Assembly (NCBI RefSeq): GCF_018139145.2
Contig: NC_059474.1
Location: forward strand, 41,868,344 to 41,932,343
Length of the DNA stretch: 64,000 nucleotides
Reading direction: 5' to 3'
Origin: Gymnogyps californianus
Taxonomy: Eukaryota > Chordata > Aves > Accipitriformes > Cathartidae
The notes under the pieces are model-generated. The model was not told where the DNA came from. It ran no database searches and saw only the letters and a list, made by a program, of their open reading frames with translations. Each line of letters starts with the position of its first letter. The first letter of the stretch is position 1. Both the position numbers and the translations under genes were made by a program. Positions 51,471-64,000 of this stretch are shown here, piece by piece.

Positions 51471-53982
51471 ATATCCACAAACATTTCAGAACATTAAAGC
51501 CTTATGATATACAAGTAACTTCAGTTCTTGTTTTCCCTCTATATAAAGGGACACAGATATATTTTTTTAAAGTCAAAATCAAGCACACAGATTTAGCAAC
51601 ACAAAATTAAGAATACAGGGATTGGGATTCATTCACAGTCAAGGAAGACATGGCACTTAGTCTACAGCTGCGCACAGGAAAATGCACCATAAGATTCATA
51701 GTTATCAAAGAAAGATTTCAAGACAATCATGAAGCACAATGTAGGATATCCGGGATCAGACTGACAGATACTGAGATTCTGCAGCAAGGAATTGGCTAGG
51801 ATAAAGTCTGAATGTGAAAACTAAGAAAACAGCCATGAGCGAGACTTGTGTTGAGGGTGAAAAAAAGAAACAAAAATCTGAAATAAAGACAAAACCACAA
51901 GAAAAACACATTTTGAAAAACTACTCCATTTCATATGTCAATATTTTTAAAGGATTGCACAGGCCCTTTTAAATGGATGTATACAATCTGTTTAAGAGGC
52001 CATGTTTGTGAACTCAGTTTTGGTAAATACAACATGATATCTGGCACAAATGGTAGTTACATGTTTGCAAGTACATGTAGGAAAACATCAAATAAGCAAA
52101 CACATTCCTTAAAGCTGACTCACATTAATCCTTATGGATTTGATACTCTTGTAGCAATCACTTTACTAGCTTTTGTTTTCACAAACGTTAGGACTCACAA
52201 GAGCAGATGCAAATGCTTGCAAATTCTACTAGGCACTGAAACACATTTCATCTCTCCTTCAGTTTCATGAAAGAATATAGTTATGGTGAAGGCTGGGATA
52301 CTTCAAATACAGGAAGGAAAAGGCTTGGATTATCACAGGAGAGGGATGAAGAACCCACAAAGATAAAAAATTCAGAAAAGCATGCAACAGCTTAGAAGCA
52401 AGGAGGAGAGAAGAAAACTTGTAAAAGGAATCAGAATCTCCCCCCAAACACACACAAATACTACAGCAAATCTACTAGAACACATATAAAAGGGTTTTTA
52501 TGAGAAAAATGGTGAATACACTGCAATGAAGTACTAAACAAAGTTTGGGGCTCTCTTGGTTTGGTGACTAACCTTGCAAGACTTATACAGAGTAGTAATG
52601 AAGAATAGTTTAGAGATTGGTGGAAAAGAGAAAAGGGCTAAAGCTGTTCTCTTTCAGCCTTATGCACACATTGGAAGATGAAGCAGTAACGAGCTGCAGG
52701 CACTTAAAAGTGAAAACCACAACCCATTAACTGAAATAGGGGAATGTCACCTCCTGGAGCATTATACTTGTGAAGATGGGAATCCCACGGGAAAGGTGCT
52801 GTTGAGAACAGACCACCTGCTTTCGCAGTAGGCAGTGTTTGTCTGAACAGAACATCATCAGAAACAAAGACAATATAGGGCAATATGGTAATAGACTCCC
52901 AGTGGGAGAGCCATGTGTCTGTTCTGCTTTAGGAGGACATGCATGTTCACTCTGGAGAGGAGGCAACACAGGAAAACAGCAGGACAGTCTGTCAGCTCTG
53001 AGTCCGGTGGGTCACAGGAAGATCTTCTGCTCGAGAGAACGTATGGTGCTTTCTCGTTTTCTGTAACAGAAACTGAAAACAGCCTACCCTTGATGGCTTA
53101 TGGGAAAATGCAAACTATATGCAATCTGACTTGTATGTTTATTTGTGGTTTTCTACTTTTCCCCTGTCTATTACTGAATTTTTAGATACTCAAGGCTTGC
53201 TTTTGGGGAAAGGGAAATGGCAAAAAGACCCTGGCCTGGGACAGTTCAACATAGCAGCATGCATTAACAGCACTGAAATCCTTTAAGTGAAAGACTAGGA
53301 ACAAATAAATATTCTGGTTTTAGACAGAAAACAGTTCTTGTTCTCATCTGTAAGTAGCTACTAGTGTTATTCATTACTGTTTTATGATTTTGCTTGGTAC
53401 AAGCACAGTAACATGCAAATCAGATTTATTTATTTTTTTTAACGTCTTTCAATCACCTACATTCATTTGGAATATTTTAAACAAGATTTGTTGCCTTTTT
53501 TTTTGTAACTACAAATTTTCTTTTAGTTTCTTTGAAAAGCCTCCTTTCACAGCTGGCATGAGTTTCTAGATTGTTTCCAACCTCCTTATCCCAAGAAACA
53601 GCAGGTGGGCTCCATTGTCATGGGATTCTTTTTCACAGCAGTAGTACAGCGTTTTACTTATTTTTCCAGTTACTTATGGAGAGAAAGCACATGGATAAGA
53701 ACATTAAAATATGTCACTAAGGATTTTTGTGCAGTAAGTTGTGCTATTAGCAGTGGTGACTTTCCAACCAGAGGTTTTGTGCTGCTGCTTTGTGTTCACC
53801 TGTTCTTGAAACTCCTGCTACGGAGAAGCCCACTGAGGGAGGCAGCAAACAAGCACCGCACAAGCACAAAATATGGCAGACTCTCTCATTCACACATATT
53901 GGAAAACACATTTTTCTCATGCGTTAATAGTTCACCATTTCTGAGTGTAAGCCTGATTTGCTTCCATCTACTCTCCCGGCAG

Positions 53983-54035
53983 GTGGCTTTCTTGGGACCC
54001 ATCCCTACCATCTCCTTACAAGCACCAAGGCAAAG
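53983..54035 (+). other. Possible small internal exon (53 bases)
   Basis: A pyrimidine-rich tract with a good acceptor, 'cttccatctactctcccggcag', ends at 53982. A donor-like AAG|GTAATG follows at 54036. A possible branch point (ctgatt) lies about 30 bases upstream of the acceptor. The segment is open in at least one frame, but no protein family is recognised. Pairs of this quality occur by chance in a window this size, so it may be nothing or an exon of a non-coding transcript. Confidence 0.12.
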
Positions 54036-56830
54036 GTAATGAGGCAAACACAATCAATAATATATCTTTCCAAGGTGGTTTACTTTTTAAATCAACAAAC
54101 TGAATTTAATATTTATATTCAAGAGTTTTTGCCTCTTTCACTGACCTCCCTTTTACTTATTTTTGAAGACTTCTCTAATGGCACAACCATGCTAATATCT
54201 TAATTAACATTAGGTTGCTTTCTTGTGCTTGTTAGAATTACTTCCATAAAAGAGGACAGAACGGAATTTTTAAACCTTGATCATAAAATCTCTTGAAATA
54301 CTGTATTTTTCTGTTGAATCTCAAGGGGTAAAAGTCAAGGTAGTTCACACAGAGTTAATGGAGGATTGGCCCCAATAATTAAAAAAAATCATGAAAAAAT
54401 GCAATAACTTTTGCTCAGACACCCTCAATAATGAGGCTGAATTCTGCTCTCAGTTGTAATAAACTAAACCCAGATAAATATCAATGATGAAATAATATTA
54501 ATAAAAAAAAGTTGGCGATATATCACAAGAGGCTTCACTTGGAATAGAGGAACAGAAAAATTCAAGGCAGGCTTGATCAGCAAATTATATCAAAATGGAT
54601 ACTTATTCCCAACTCTGCTTTAAAACTTCTGTGGACTTACTGGATATTCAGAAAGTAACACCTAGAGCATAACCATTTATATAAAATTAAAATTAAAAAA
54701 TAATTAACAGCTGTAAACATTTTAAGACTGTGATTCTGTATTGGCTAGCCAGAAGAAAGATGTATGGAAAAATGGAACAAAAATTTTCAGGAAAAGAAGA
54801 AGAGCCATTTTATAGCTTATTTATAGCTGACAGATAAGTATTGCTGTAGCTCCACTGATTCACTAGAATTAGCAAGTATATCAGGTGACGACCTGCTCCT
54901 AGATGTGTTGAATATGTGGACATGTCGGGTCAAAGTTCACCCAGAAATTAAATGGTAAAACTCTATCCACTATCTTCCTAGAAAAGCAAAAGTAACTGAG
55001 GATTCAGTGGTAAGAATTTAGTTCATATTTAAAAAATACTTTAAATGAGTATGGACATACATATGCAGACACATACAAATGCAGACTTTTCAAAATAAAA
55101 TGCTGACACTCCTCTCAAAGGATGCATTCATTGCGTGTTTCTTATTATTTTGCATATGGAGATGTATGCTGCCTTTGGCAACGTATCAGTTAATGCATTG
55201 TGTGTAAACATTATTTTCATATAAAGATGTGAATTTGCAGGGAGATGCACTATCTAGAGTTGGAAATAAATTCCGCCTTCCAACATTCTGTTCTCCCTTA
55301 TCTGAACTGTACCTATTTTCATCAAATTCTGCACATCGGCAGTAGTACCAACAGAAGAGGAGAAAGTCAGAAGTAGGGAAATTCCAGACATGTTGTTGTG
55401 CTTTTTTCCACTACTTTTCTCTCCTTAGTTCCTGTCTTAGACTGCACAGACATACAAGCATGGAGATTTCAATTTACAAAGACCTGGTATTCTGCAAGCA
55501 ACACAAGTGAGACTGCAAAGCAGAAAAAATTTCCTCTGTATTATTTTTACAGCTTCCCCTATCCTTCCACGCAGCTTCTATATAATTCCAGAGTATCAGA
55601 GTTGAATAATTGAACAAGTTAATGCATGAGAAGAAATTAAGAGTCACAATTGCTTCTCACCTCTTAAGAATAATTTCTGTGTTCATCTCTCTCTCTGTAT
55701 TGGCACGCTCACACTGCATTGACTATGCCTTATGTTTACTGCAAACATGCACAGAGAACGCTCAAATACTGCAGTTTAAATTGAGTGAAATGACAGTATA
55801 TATGTGAAAGGAATTCCTTGTCTTCTCTCTCCAATATATAACAGATTAAATGAACAAAATAGCTGAAACTGTCAAAAGGCATTTAAAACAGCCCATTTCC
55901 CTGTTGAAATCTCATCATTTTAGTCCTTTAACCCACCAAGTCTAGTTCATTCAGCATAAGCTCAGGGATCTACACTGCACCGCAGTCTTGGCAAAGGAAC
56001 TCACCCCCTGACACCAGATCGTGAATGTGCTACAGGACCCGATACAGAAACAAAACAACTGTAGGCTTTGTCTAGTGTGACAGATGTGTCAGGCAACATA
56101 TGGCCAATTGGTCTGATCAGACAGAAGAACCACCATGATTCCTGAATCGCAAGTTACTTTCCCTTTACAAGTGCATGCACTATGCAGAATTTAATTAGCA
56201 CTTGTATAGCTGTTCACTGGGAACCAAGATACTTCACTGAGGTTATCTTCTGCTTGACAATATTGTTAAACATATGTAATTTGATAGATGATGCTGACCC
56301 AATAGTTTTCACTGTCATCTAAATCAGGCTTAGCAGGTGTGAAGGAAATCAAAGCTGAGAAATCAAGAACCTGGCTGCGACCACGCTGGAAAGTTCTCTC
56401 TGTTCTTCTTGATCCGTGTCCCAGACTCATCATCCAGAAGTCTGATGATGCAAAGAAGTACTGAACAGACTTGATCATGATAAAGGCATCCAAAAAAGTG
56501 GCTGACCATTGTCAAGCAACTACTGTACCCCTAGTGATTCAAATCACTAGGCTGGAACCAGCAGGCCGAATCCTGCCTGCATGCATTCCAATACCTACCA
56601 TGGAGTGACAAACCTGAGAGGTAACTAACTCAAAGCATCGAGAAAGAAGAGATTTAATGGTGATCATTCTTCACATAATCAAAGGTACTAGGATTATTAT
56701 CACCTGGTGGTTTAAGAGTTATGGAACTACACATCAAAGTTGATATATAAATGCTTTAACAGTATTTTTTTCCTTATTTAATTGGAAACTTATTTGGGTT
56801 AAAACCAAAGATCTCACCTGAATCATTTTG

Positions 56831-56878
56831 ATTAATTATATTAGTTACATTATATGAACTGCATTAATTATTAATTAC
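56831..56878. promoter_or_regulatory. Cluster of TAATTA homeodomain words
   Basis: 'gattaattatattag' and 'gcattaattattaattacattag' give three TAATTA cores in under 50 bases. In AT-rich DNA this can arise by chance, so the regulatory reading is weak. Confidence 0.15.
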
Positions 56879-57154
56879 ATTAGACGCTAAAAGAACATTT
56901 CTACTGTTCTGCTTTTCTGTGGCACACAGGCTGAATCGTTACCCCAGTAGAAAAAAAAATGAAATTGAATTCCAGCTGTTAACAAAAAAAGAACAGCAAA
57001 CGATAGGAAGCAAATGAATTTGGAAAGAGAAGTAGAAGGGAAAAAATAAACCAAGAAAATTTATTAAGAGGAATTTACTACTTCAGTTCATTCTTTGCTT
57101 TACATTTTTGTGTCTGTTTGAATAGAAATATTTACTGATTTATTTTTTCCACAG

Positions 57155-57266
57155 GGAACCACAAGCAGCAAAATTGACAAAACGCACAGTAATGTTCAGT
57201 ACCCCAAATATCAACTCATCAAATAAAGGAAGAAGAACAGCCTACCTATTCAGACAGTTCCATTAG
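57155..57266 (+). other. Possible 3' terminal coding exon
   Basis: A strong acceptor, 'tttactgatttattttttccacag', ends at 57154. The frame starting at 57156 is then open for 36 codons (EPQAAKLTKRTV... to ...RTAYLFRQFH) up to TAG at 57264-57266. An AATAAA signal lies at 57538-57543, which would close a 3' untranslated region of about 300 bases. The order acceptor, open frame, stop, poly(A) signal is that of a last exon. The peptide is not one I recognise, no upstream exon was found, and each signal alone is common. It may be chance or part of a long non-coding RNA. Confidence 0.15.
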
Positions 57267-57537
57267 TCTAGAGATTCTGATAGTGTCATTTCTTCTGTCT
57301 GCTTTCACATAAGTGATTAAAGCAAGTGTCTTTCACAATTTTTCCCCCCACACAATTAAGTCTAAGCCAAAAATATTTACCAGTGGTATCATCTGTTCTG
57401 CTAACTGTATTAAGAACTGCAAAGCAGTTTTTGCTCAGGACAGTCCATCAATTATGCTTTTAGCCATTTCTCACTGAACAGGAGTTTTGGTACGGAGCTG
57501 CCTCTCACCTCAGCATGCCAGGTGAAAGACTCTAGTA

Positions 57538-57543
57538 AATAAA
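57538..57543 (+). promoter_or_regulatory. AATAAA downstream of the possible terminal exon
   Basis: A canonical poly(A) hexamer 272 bases after the TAG at 57266. AATAAA is frequent in AT-rich DNA, so its weight depends wholly on whether the exon at 57155 is real. Confidence 0.15.
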
Positions 57544-59304
57544 ATTTTTACAAGTCTTGGATATTAGTCCAATGAGATAGTATTTCTAACAGCTTTGGAA
57601 GCATTGCCACGAGTAGAAACAGTGTGGTCCTGTTCCTGCCAGCATCGTTACACCAAGAAGAACAGAATCTTTGCTTTGGTTGCTAGGATGTTTGCGTATC
57701 ATACATGCAACTAACAATAGATTAATGCTCACAGTGCAAAACTGAGATGCCTGAGCATTCAGTGAACACTTCCCATCCTTACTATCAGGTGAGAATAGTT
57801 TCCAATTGTTTAGGACACACAGAAGTTAAAATTTAGAACTTTTAAGAAGAAAAATCTTTCAAATTCTGAATGCTCACTGCATGGTTCTCAGTATCTCATA
57901 TTCCCCTCGCAGCACAGTTTAACGATTTTAGTGCTTTAAGGAAGAAAACATGCTTTCCAAAGAGAATAAAGAGGGCTAAGAGGGCTGCACTTAATTGGAA
58001 GACTAAATTTACTCAAAGGGTCTGTGGACGTCTGCCAGATTCTTCTCAGTGACACTCACTGCAATCTTGAAGAACTAAAAAAAATATAAATAAATCTCTT
58101 TGAACCTCCCAAAAGCTAACTGCAACATACTAGCATTTAATATACAGAAATAAATTAGTAAAGTGAAAAGTAAATTCAAAAGATAGTGAAGGTAGAAATG
58201 TCATTACATTTTAAGTATGTTTTTTGAAAAAAAATTAGTTTCCAAATTACTTTCACAAAGCCATCACTGTGGTAATGGAAAGTGTGTCTTTATGAAAGCA
58301 TATGAAGCAAAGAAACAGATTTGAAAAATTCTGCCATCTCTGAATAGCAGAAATTCAGAGTCTGCAGGCTGGCCAGCTAATCATTTAGTCATTCTAGCCT
58401 ATTGTTATAAATTACATTGTTCAGACTATTCAAACTGAGTAATAAAAAAAGACATAAAATGCGTATAAAAGTAGTAAAGTGAAAATTTGTCCTTACTTCA
58501 AAGATCATTCTGCCTTATTAGTCTCTTACAGAGAAACCAAAAAAGATGGTAAAAGTATTGATGATTATGGTGCATGGACCTACATCTATATTTAAAAAAA
58601 AAAGGAGCTGGTGGACTTTCTAAAAGAAAACTTTTTTCAGTCTTACCTTAAGCTTCATTCTTTTCCATTACAGCCCTGTGCCATAAGAGAATAGTGTTTA
58701 TCTCATACACATCAAAACATTAGAATATAGGCAAATACAAAAAGGAACCTGCTCAAAATACACGCACGTATTTTTAAGTGCAGCCTGGGATATTTACATA
58801 AATGTATAAAGCTGTTGACATTAAAGTTTTAAATAGTATTTTGGTCACTATATTCAGACAAGGAATAAGTACATGCTCTACACACCAGGATGGAGTCACG
58901 CTCATATCTGAGACTGCTCATTCCAAAACCAGATCAGACTTCCGTTCAGATGCGCTGTGACAAGTTTTTGTGACACTCTCTACAGTCACTCAGACACACG
59001 GATCTACCTCTGTCATCACGGTGAAAGAAACCAATAAAAGCACAATTATATCAATACACAAAAACACTCATGAGTGTATATGGCCTTGCAATAAAGCAAT
59101 GATCCTCAATAACAAATTCTCTTTTCCAACATACATAGGTAACAGAAGATCTCCTCTCCTTCCTCCCTCAAAAAGTATGTTTGTACAGTGCAACAATTTA
59201 CAGAATTTACAGAAATACTGGAATAATACCATGAATATTCAAGTCATCTGCATTTTAAACAATGTAATGGTCATATTTTAGAATTAGGAGATGTGTTAAC
59301 TAGA

Positions 59305-59321
59305 TTTTTTTTTTTTTTTTT
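59305..59321. repeat. T17 run
   Basis: Seventeen consecutive T. On the minus strand this would be an A tail, but the sequence to its right (the body of a minus-strand retrocopy) shows no recognisable gene or repeat. Confidence 0.8.
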
Positions 59322-62300
59322 GCTAACTATTGTGCATTCAGTAGTCTGGTATTTTCAGATAGAAGGTTTTCAAAGTCATTAATTTCTTTAGAAGCAGAAT
59401 TTGATGGACACAGATGAGTATTTTTACTTGCACTACAAGCTTCTTCTCAAAGCAGGAATATATAACTTTGTCATCTATAGCTCCATTATTAATTTCAGTA
59501 AATGATTTACACAAAGTTCTAGTGAACAGAGGGGGAAAGGAGAAAACGAAATAACAATGAACCAATTGCTTATATCTTTGATCATTTCCTTGACCCAGAA
59601 ATCCTTTAAGCACAGGTGTAACTTCAGGCACAAGAATAGTACTAAGACTCCAATGAAAGTTGTTCCTAGAAGTGTAAGAGCAGAAGGCTTTCTCTAGAAT
59701 AAAGACTAAAAATCTCAAGCACTAAGCAGATAGTAAGGATTTCACACATTTTAAGTAAAAAGAAGTCCTCATTTTTTCTCGTATACTTTTTATGCACTTT
59801 ATAAATACTTTTTTTAGCTAATGCAAGTGTACAACAGGGATTCTGGAGTTCCTAACTTTCACTTAGAAACACTGCATTGAGGACTGCCTAAATGCCTACT
59901 GCCACAAAGACTTATACCAACTGGGGACTTAAGCACCCAAATGAGCGTAAGTAAACCAGACATTAATTTGTGTCTGGCCTAAGATTAAATTCCCTTCAAG
60001 ACTGGAAAAAAAAAAGAAAAACCAAACTCCAAACCCTAAAACATTCCATCAATTTGGAGCGGAACTCACGCTCACATTGGGTCGCTGTAGTTAGTCTGAA
60101 AATGAAAAACCTGACTGGACACGTATAAAATGGACCAACCTCTCATTTACTCCCACCTCCTGCCTATTGGGGTGGAGGTCAAATAAAGTTGCCACACTAA
60201 CATGTTCATCCAGTAAAATAATCTGAGGAATCATTAAAATGGCACATACATGAAGGTAGGCCAAGAAATTTTAATCTTCAGGAGTTAATATATTTTTTAA
60301 GTTTATAACAAAGTTTAAGATGAACAACTGTTTACCTGAAATAAAATGAAACAGTTAAGTTTTCAAATTGAATTGAATCCTCATCTTGAGAATTCATCTG
60401 TCAGCATTTTAGAATAAAATTCACTCTTCAACGTGGTCCCAAGAAAAGGACAAAGTGCAATGAATAAAAGCCTTCACATGTTAGTGGACTCCAGTAATTC
60501 TTAGAACTCTGGCCATTCAATGATAATTGAAATGCACTTCACATGGTGAGCATGCACTGATCCACATCAAGTAATGTGTACTTTTAAAATTTTAATCATT
60601 AAAAATTTATACAGTTACAATATGACCTCCAAGGCTCAAGAAGTTGCCCTGCATAGAACCTTTATTCTTGCAATTTATTAATTAGTCTAAAATACATTTC
60701 ATATACTACTTCTGACTTCATAAAACTATCATTTACATTTATTAGCTTTAGTAGAACATATTCTTTATAATTAATGGTATATACTAATATAGTTAAACCA
60801 GAACAATAGTTCAGATTTCATCCTTAGGCTCATTACACTGTTAATCTCAAATATGAAGGATGACAGTAGTTAATTCTTATGTTTTGATGCTCTTTTAATA
60901 TTTGTCTTCCAAAAAAAAAAACCCCAATCCTCCCCAAAAATTTAAGGTGTTTTAAAAATTACTCATAGCCTTCTGTTTCTTTACACAGTTATTAAAACTT
61001 GAATCAAACCCTGGTTCTTTACTATTGAGCCATCCTATAATTAGAGAATTCTTCACACCTTGCAGAACTGTGCTATACAAAATACTTTTTCCCTAAAATG
61101 TGTACATACTATTAGATTTTATTTATTTAATAAAACAATCAATTAGCCAGGGCCTCCTCCTGATAAAAAGTTCTCAAAATCTTACCTTTGACCTAATTGT
61201 ATTTTGCTACTTTAGGTATTTGCATGAAAGACATGAATGTACTTTGTAATGACAGAAGATATAGAAAAAGAGATGCTCCCTCAGCTATGAGCACTGCATA
61301 TTACTATTTAAGATTGTAGCTTACATTTTCCTAAAGTCTCTTAAACTATTATTTGAATGGAGAAAATCTGAGACAAATACAGTAGTCTTTGGCTTCGTAG
61401 CAAACACCATCACATTTAAAAAGGGCAAAAAAGTCAATGTTCAAAAACATGTTCAAAAAAATATATTGCTAGGTACAATCACAGAATTTTAAATAACTGA
61501 CACCATATATTTATTGAATACACTGTGTAAGTTACACATGGGGGAAGAGGAATAATGTTAGCATGAGTACAGAAGAAAATTATTTCACTTCCATTTCATA
61601 TATGCATTAAGAGACAGAGGACAGCAGACGGAAGGATAGAAAATTATCTCCTCCTGAACTATAAAAAGGATGTAATTTGTCCAGGGCAAAAATTAACCAA
61701 GGGACTGTTCATATAATAATGTTTAAATATATATATATATAAAATAAAATATTGTATAAAACATCCTTCATTGTATTTCCTTGCAGTGTAATTTTTTTAA
61801 ATGTTTGCTGTTGCTGGTTAAAATTTAGAATGGAAATGACGCATCTTAGCATGAAGCAATATTCTGTATGAACTATGTTTCTATGCCCTTCAACATATAC
61901 TCTTACATCTGATAAGCTATTGCAGGATGACTTTTCTCTGAAAGTGACATGGTGAAAGGAAAATCATAACTTCCAGCCCAGTATCACTAATCCTAAAAGC
62001 TGAGAAAATGTTATTTGAGAATATAATGTTTATGTTACTTTCATTAGGAAACGTAACTTGCTACAGTCAGCTGCTTTATTTTAGTAAATATCAGTAGATA
62101 TTTTCAAAATGTAAAAAATGGAAAAATATCTGGTAATGATCTTCTGAAAACACTGAGTTGTGAATATCCATATATAATTTTCATCCACTTTATTTGATGT
62201 GCTTCAAATATCCAGACAGGCACCCAAATAAATTTTTAATCTTATGGACCTTGGTTCACAAGTGCAGAATTTGTTTTGGACAGGATGCCGATTTCAAAAG

Positions 62301-62525
62301 TACTCTGACAAAAAACAGTCAGAAATGATGCTGTACAATTAATGCATCACCACTTGCATTAGACTCTTGTGCATTTTTAGGCAGAGCAAGATACAGTAAA
62401 TTTATCTATGAAGTCTTGAAAGGTCATGAGATCTTTTATAATACCATTCTTAGATCCTTGAGTTCAGGCTTTGAGCCTTCTCTGTTGGATTTTTTTTTCC
62501 TCATTCCAATTTAAAAATAGCTTGA

Positions 62526-62540
62526 TTTTTTTTTTTTTTT
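62526..62540. repeat. T15 run
   Basis: Fifteen consecutive T followed by 'aaagacattt'. A simple homopolymer tract with no associated element seen. Confidence 0.8.
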
Positions 62541-63573
62541 AAAGACATTTAGATCATGCTCCATATTTAAGAAACTGGGAAAGGCTGATGTAGTGATTTT
62601 ACTTCTATCTGTATGTTTTGTGTTTGTATGGTATTTGTGATAAGGTATAAACTCAATGTATGTAGCTGAAGCTTATTCCGCCTGGCGGCCATGTTACAAG
62701 ATATGATTTTACTGTCTAGTTGGGTGCCTTCCAAGTCTGGGGCAGTAAGGAACAAGATGGAGAGAGCACAGATCATTTCCATTTAAAAGTAAAATAGGTA
62801 TGTACGAAATTGTTTCAAATAGAACATCATGGTCTATAAGTCTCTATGAACGTATCAGTGAGAGTATGAGAATATGAGGAAAAATCATTTAGCTGTACCA
62901 ATGCTTTGAAAGAATTTCTTTGCTGTAGTACTATCAGAGCTGGCAAACAGTGTTTTCTTTTGTGAGAAGTTAGCCTTCCCAGCTGTAGGCAGGTTTCTGA
63001 TTTAGATTGTATATGAAAAGAAAACTGATTGAACCAAGAAGGGTTGGCAACTATCACCTAAAAATTTCATGAAAGGAACAGGCACACTGGAAAAATGTTT
63101 CATTCTTATACAATTTTGTTACTGTGAATAAATAAAATCTTCCTTTATTCATTAAACATATAATCACGGTATTAAGCAATTGTACCTATTGATCTTTCAC
63201 ACTGATGCTAACAACACACTTGGCACAAACCAAGTTTCCACACACAGGCTGTTGGTTGCAGCTATTGTTGACAACTGTAGAATTTTATGGTACTCACAAA
63301 TAACTAATTAGTTTTACTTTATTTCTCATTTTAAAATCTTTACCAAACAGTCATTTTTGGAAATGCTCTGAGATCTCTGAATACAGACCTCTGGTACAAA
63401 TATTCATTACAAAGGGAGAAGATTCACTGAATTGTATAGCTCAGCTCTTTTCTTTAAGTGCCAGCAGAACTGTAGAGAAAACTGCAATAGGCGCACGCTG
63501 GGCTGCCTCTCTCATAGTCCCCCCAGATTAACAGGCATGGGGAGGAATTATTTGTAGGAAGATACTTGCAGCT

Positions 63574-63596
63574 TGAGCACTGTGGCCAAGTGCTCA
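63574..63596. repeat. 8-bp hairpin with 7-base loop
   Basis: TGAGCACT and AGTGCTCA are exact complements around 'gtggcca', and one outer G-T pair could extend the stem. It is too short for a microRNA precursor. Confidence 0.7.
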
Positions 63597-64000
63597 GCTG
63601 TTGAGTTAAGGGCTGTGTTAAGCCAGCAGGGAACCTTCAATTTCACACGTGAAAGGATGAAAGGATAATTCTTGTGCCAAACCTAGACCTCAAATTAAGA
63701 GTCTAGTGCATCTCTAATTCTATTTGACATGAAACACTCTCTCAGAAGGGTTAGGGTGAATAAGTGTATTTAACTGAGCTTTATTTACTAGAATTTTATT
63801 CATAAGAAACCGGAGGGACAGACCCAGTAGAAAAACACATTTTCTTCTTTATTCCCCAAGGACTGGGAAAGAATTGCTAGAATTTAGCACTCAGGAAATT
63901 TGATTCAAATGGATCAGTTAATTGTTAACAGATAAGCACAGATCCAAAAACAAGGACACAGATGTCAGCTTGTCAAAACAAAGGTGCATCAAATTTTTAG

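Larger units (their letters stand above)
51471..64000. other. 12.5 kb AT-rich unique sequence, no gene confirmed
   Basis: The longest frame is 144 codons at 53605-54039 (+), with no recognisable domain. Two splice-like arrangements (53983-54035 and 57155-57266) are described separately. There are T runs at 59305-59321 and 62526-62540, a short AT repeat at 61727-61740, a TAATTA cluster near 56831-56878 and a small hairpin at 63574-63596. No repeat family was recognised. Confidence 0.5.

Noticed and set aside
53605..54039. 144-codon plus-strand open frame
   Set aside because: No recognisable domain. It is not used as a gene call, though the splice-like sites inside it are listed as a weak lead.
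56080..56135. Segment resembling an old CR1 tail ('atggccaattggtctgatcagacag')
   Set aside because: Only about 25 bases resemble the 'ggaccattggtctgacccag' tail and the flanks do not align.
56266..56493. 75-codon minus-strand frame with plausible composition
   Set aside because: No splice sites at its edges and no recognisable protein.
62685..62700. Possible YY1 site (ggcggccatgtt)
   Set aside because: It does not fit the YY1 consensus (GCCGCCATnTT) once aligned base by base.

Overview
The window looks like vertebrate nuclear DNA, most likely from a bird. It is AT-rich and poor in CG, and it has no operon-like packing and no long reading frame. The longest open frames (about 100 to 157 codons) are no more than chance would give in 128 kb of AT-rich double strand. 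The bird assignment rests on the repeats. There are CR1 LINE tails ending in the usual sauropsid 'gaggtcccttcca... tgtgattct' block. There are also two solo LTRs of the class that begins TGTCCTGGTTTC, contains a TATATAAA promoter, and ends in GGGGTTAAACCACGACA. I recall this class from avian genomes.

Layout: 1-4.1 kb is unique AT-rich sequence. A short CR1 3' end lies at about 4115-4262 (+). A complete solo LTR in minus orientation spans 5411-6024, flanked by the 5-bp duplication CTACT. A possible conserved regulatory patch with a 13-bp inverted repeat and an octamer motif lies around 6.2-6.73 kb. A second CR1 3' end is at about 9685-9861 (+). A second solo LTR of the same family, in plus orientation, spans 11647-12231 between copies of ATAGT. 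From 12.2 to 34.5 kb there is unique AT-rich sequence with several strong palindromes. An old CR1 copy in minus orientation lies at about 34470-34992. From 35 to 51 kb the sequence is unique, with two conserved-element-like patches (about 42.3-42.6 and 49.7-50.35 kb). A decayed CR1 ORF2 (reverse transcriptase) piece lies at about 51015-51470 (+). From there to 64 kb no recognised repeat or gene was found.

No protein-coding exon, tRNA, rRNA, CRISPR array or intact mobile element could be identified. The window is best read as intergenic sequence or the inside of a very large intron. The only active-looking signals are the LTR promoters and polyadenylation signals, some palindromic sites that could bind transcription factors, and a few weak splice-site plus open-frame combinations. 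The best of these, at 57155-57266, has a poly(A) signal downstream. I found no convincing evidence for a new biological system. The items listed as findings are modest leads.
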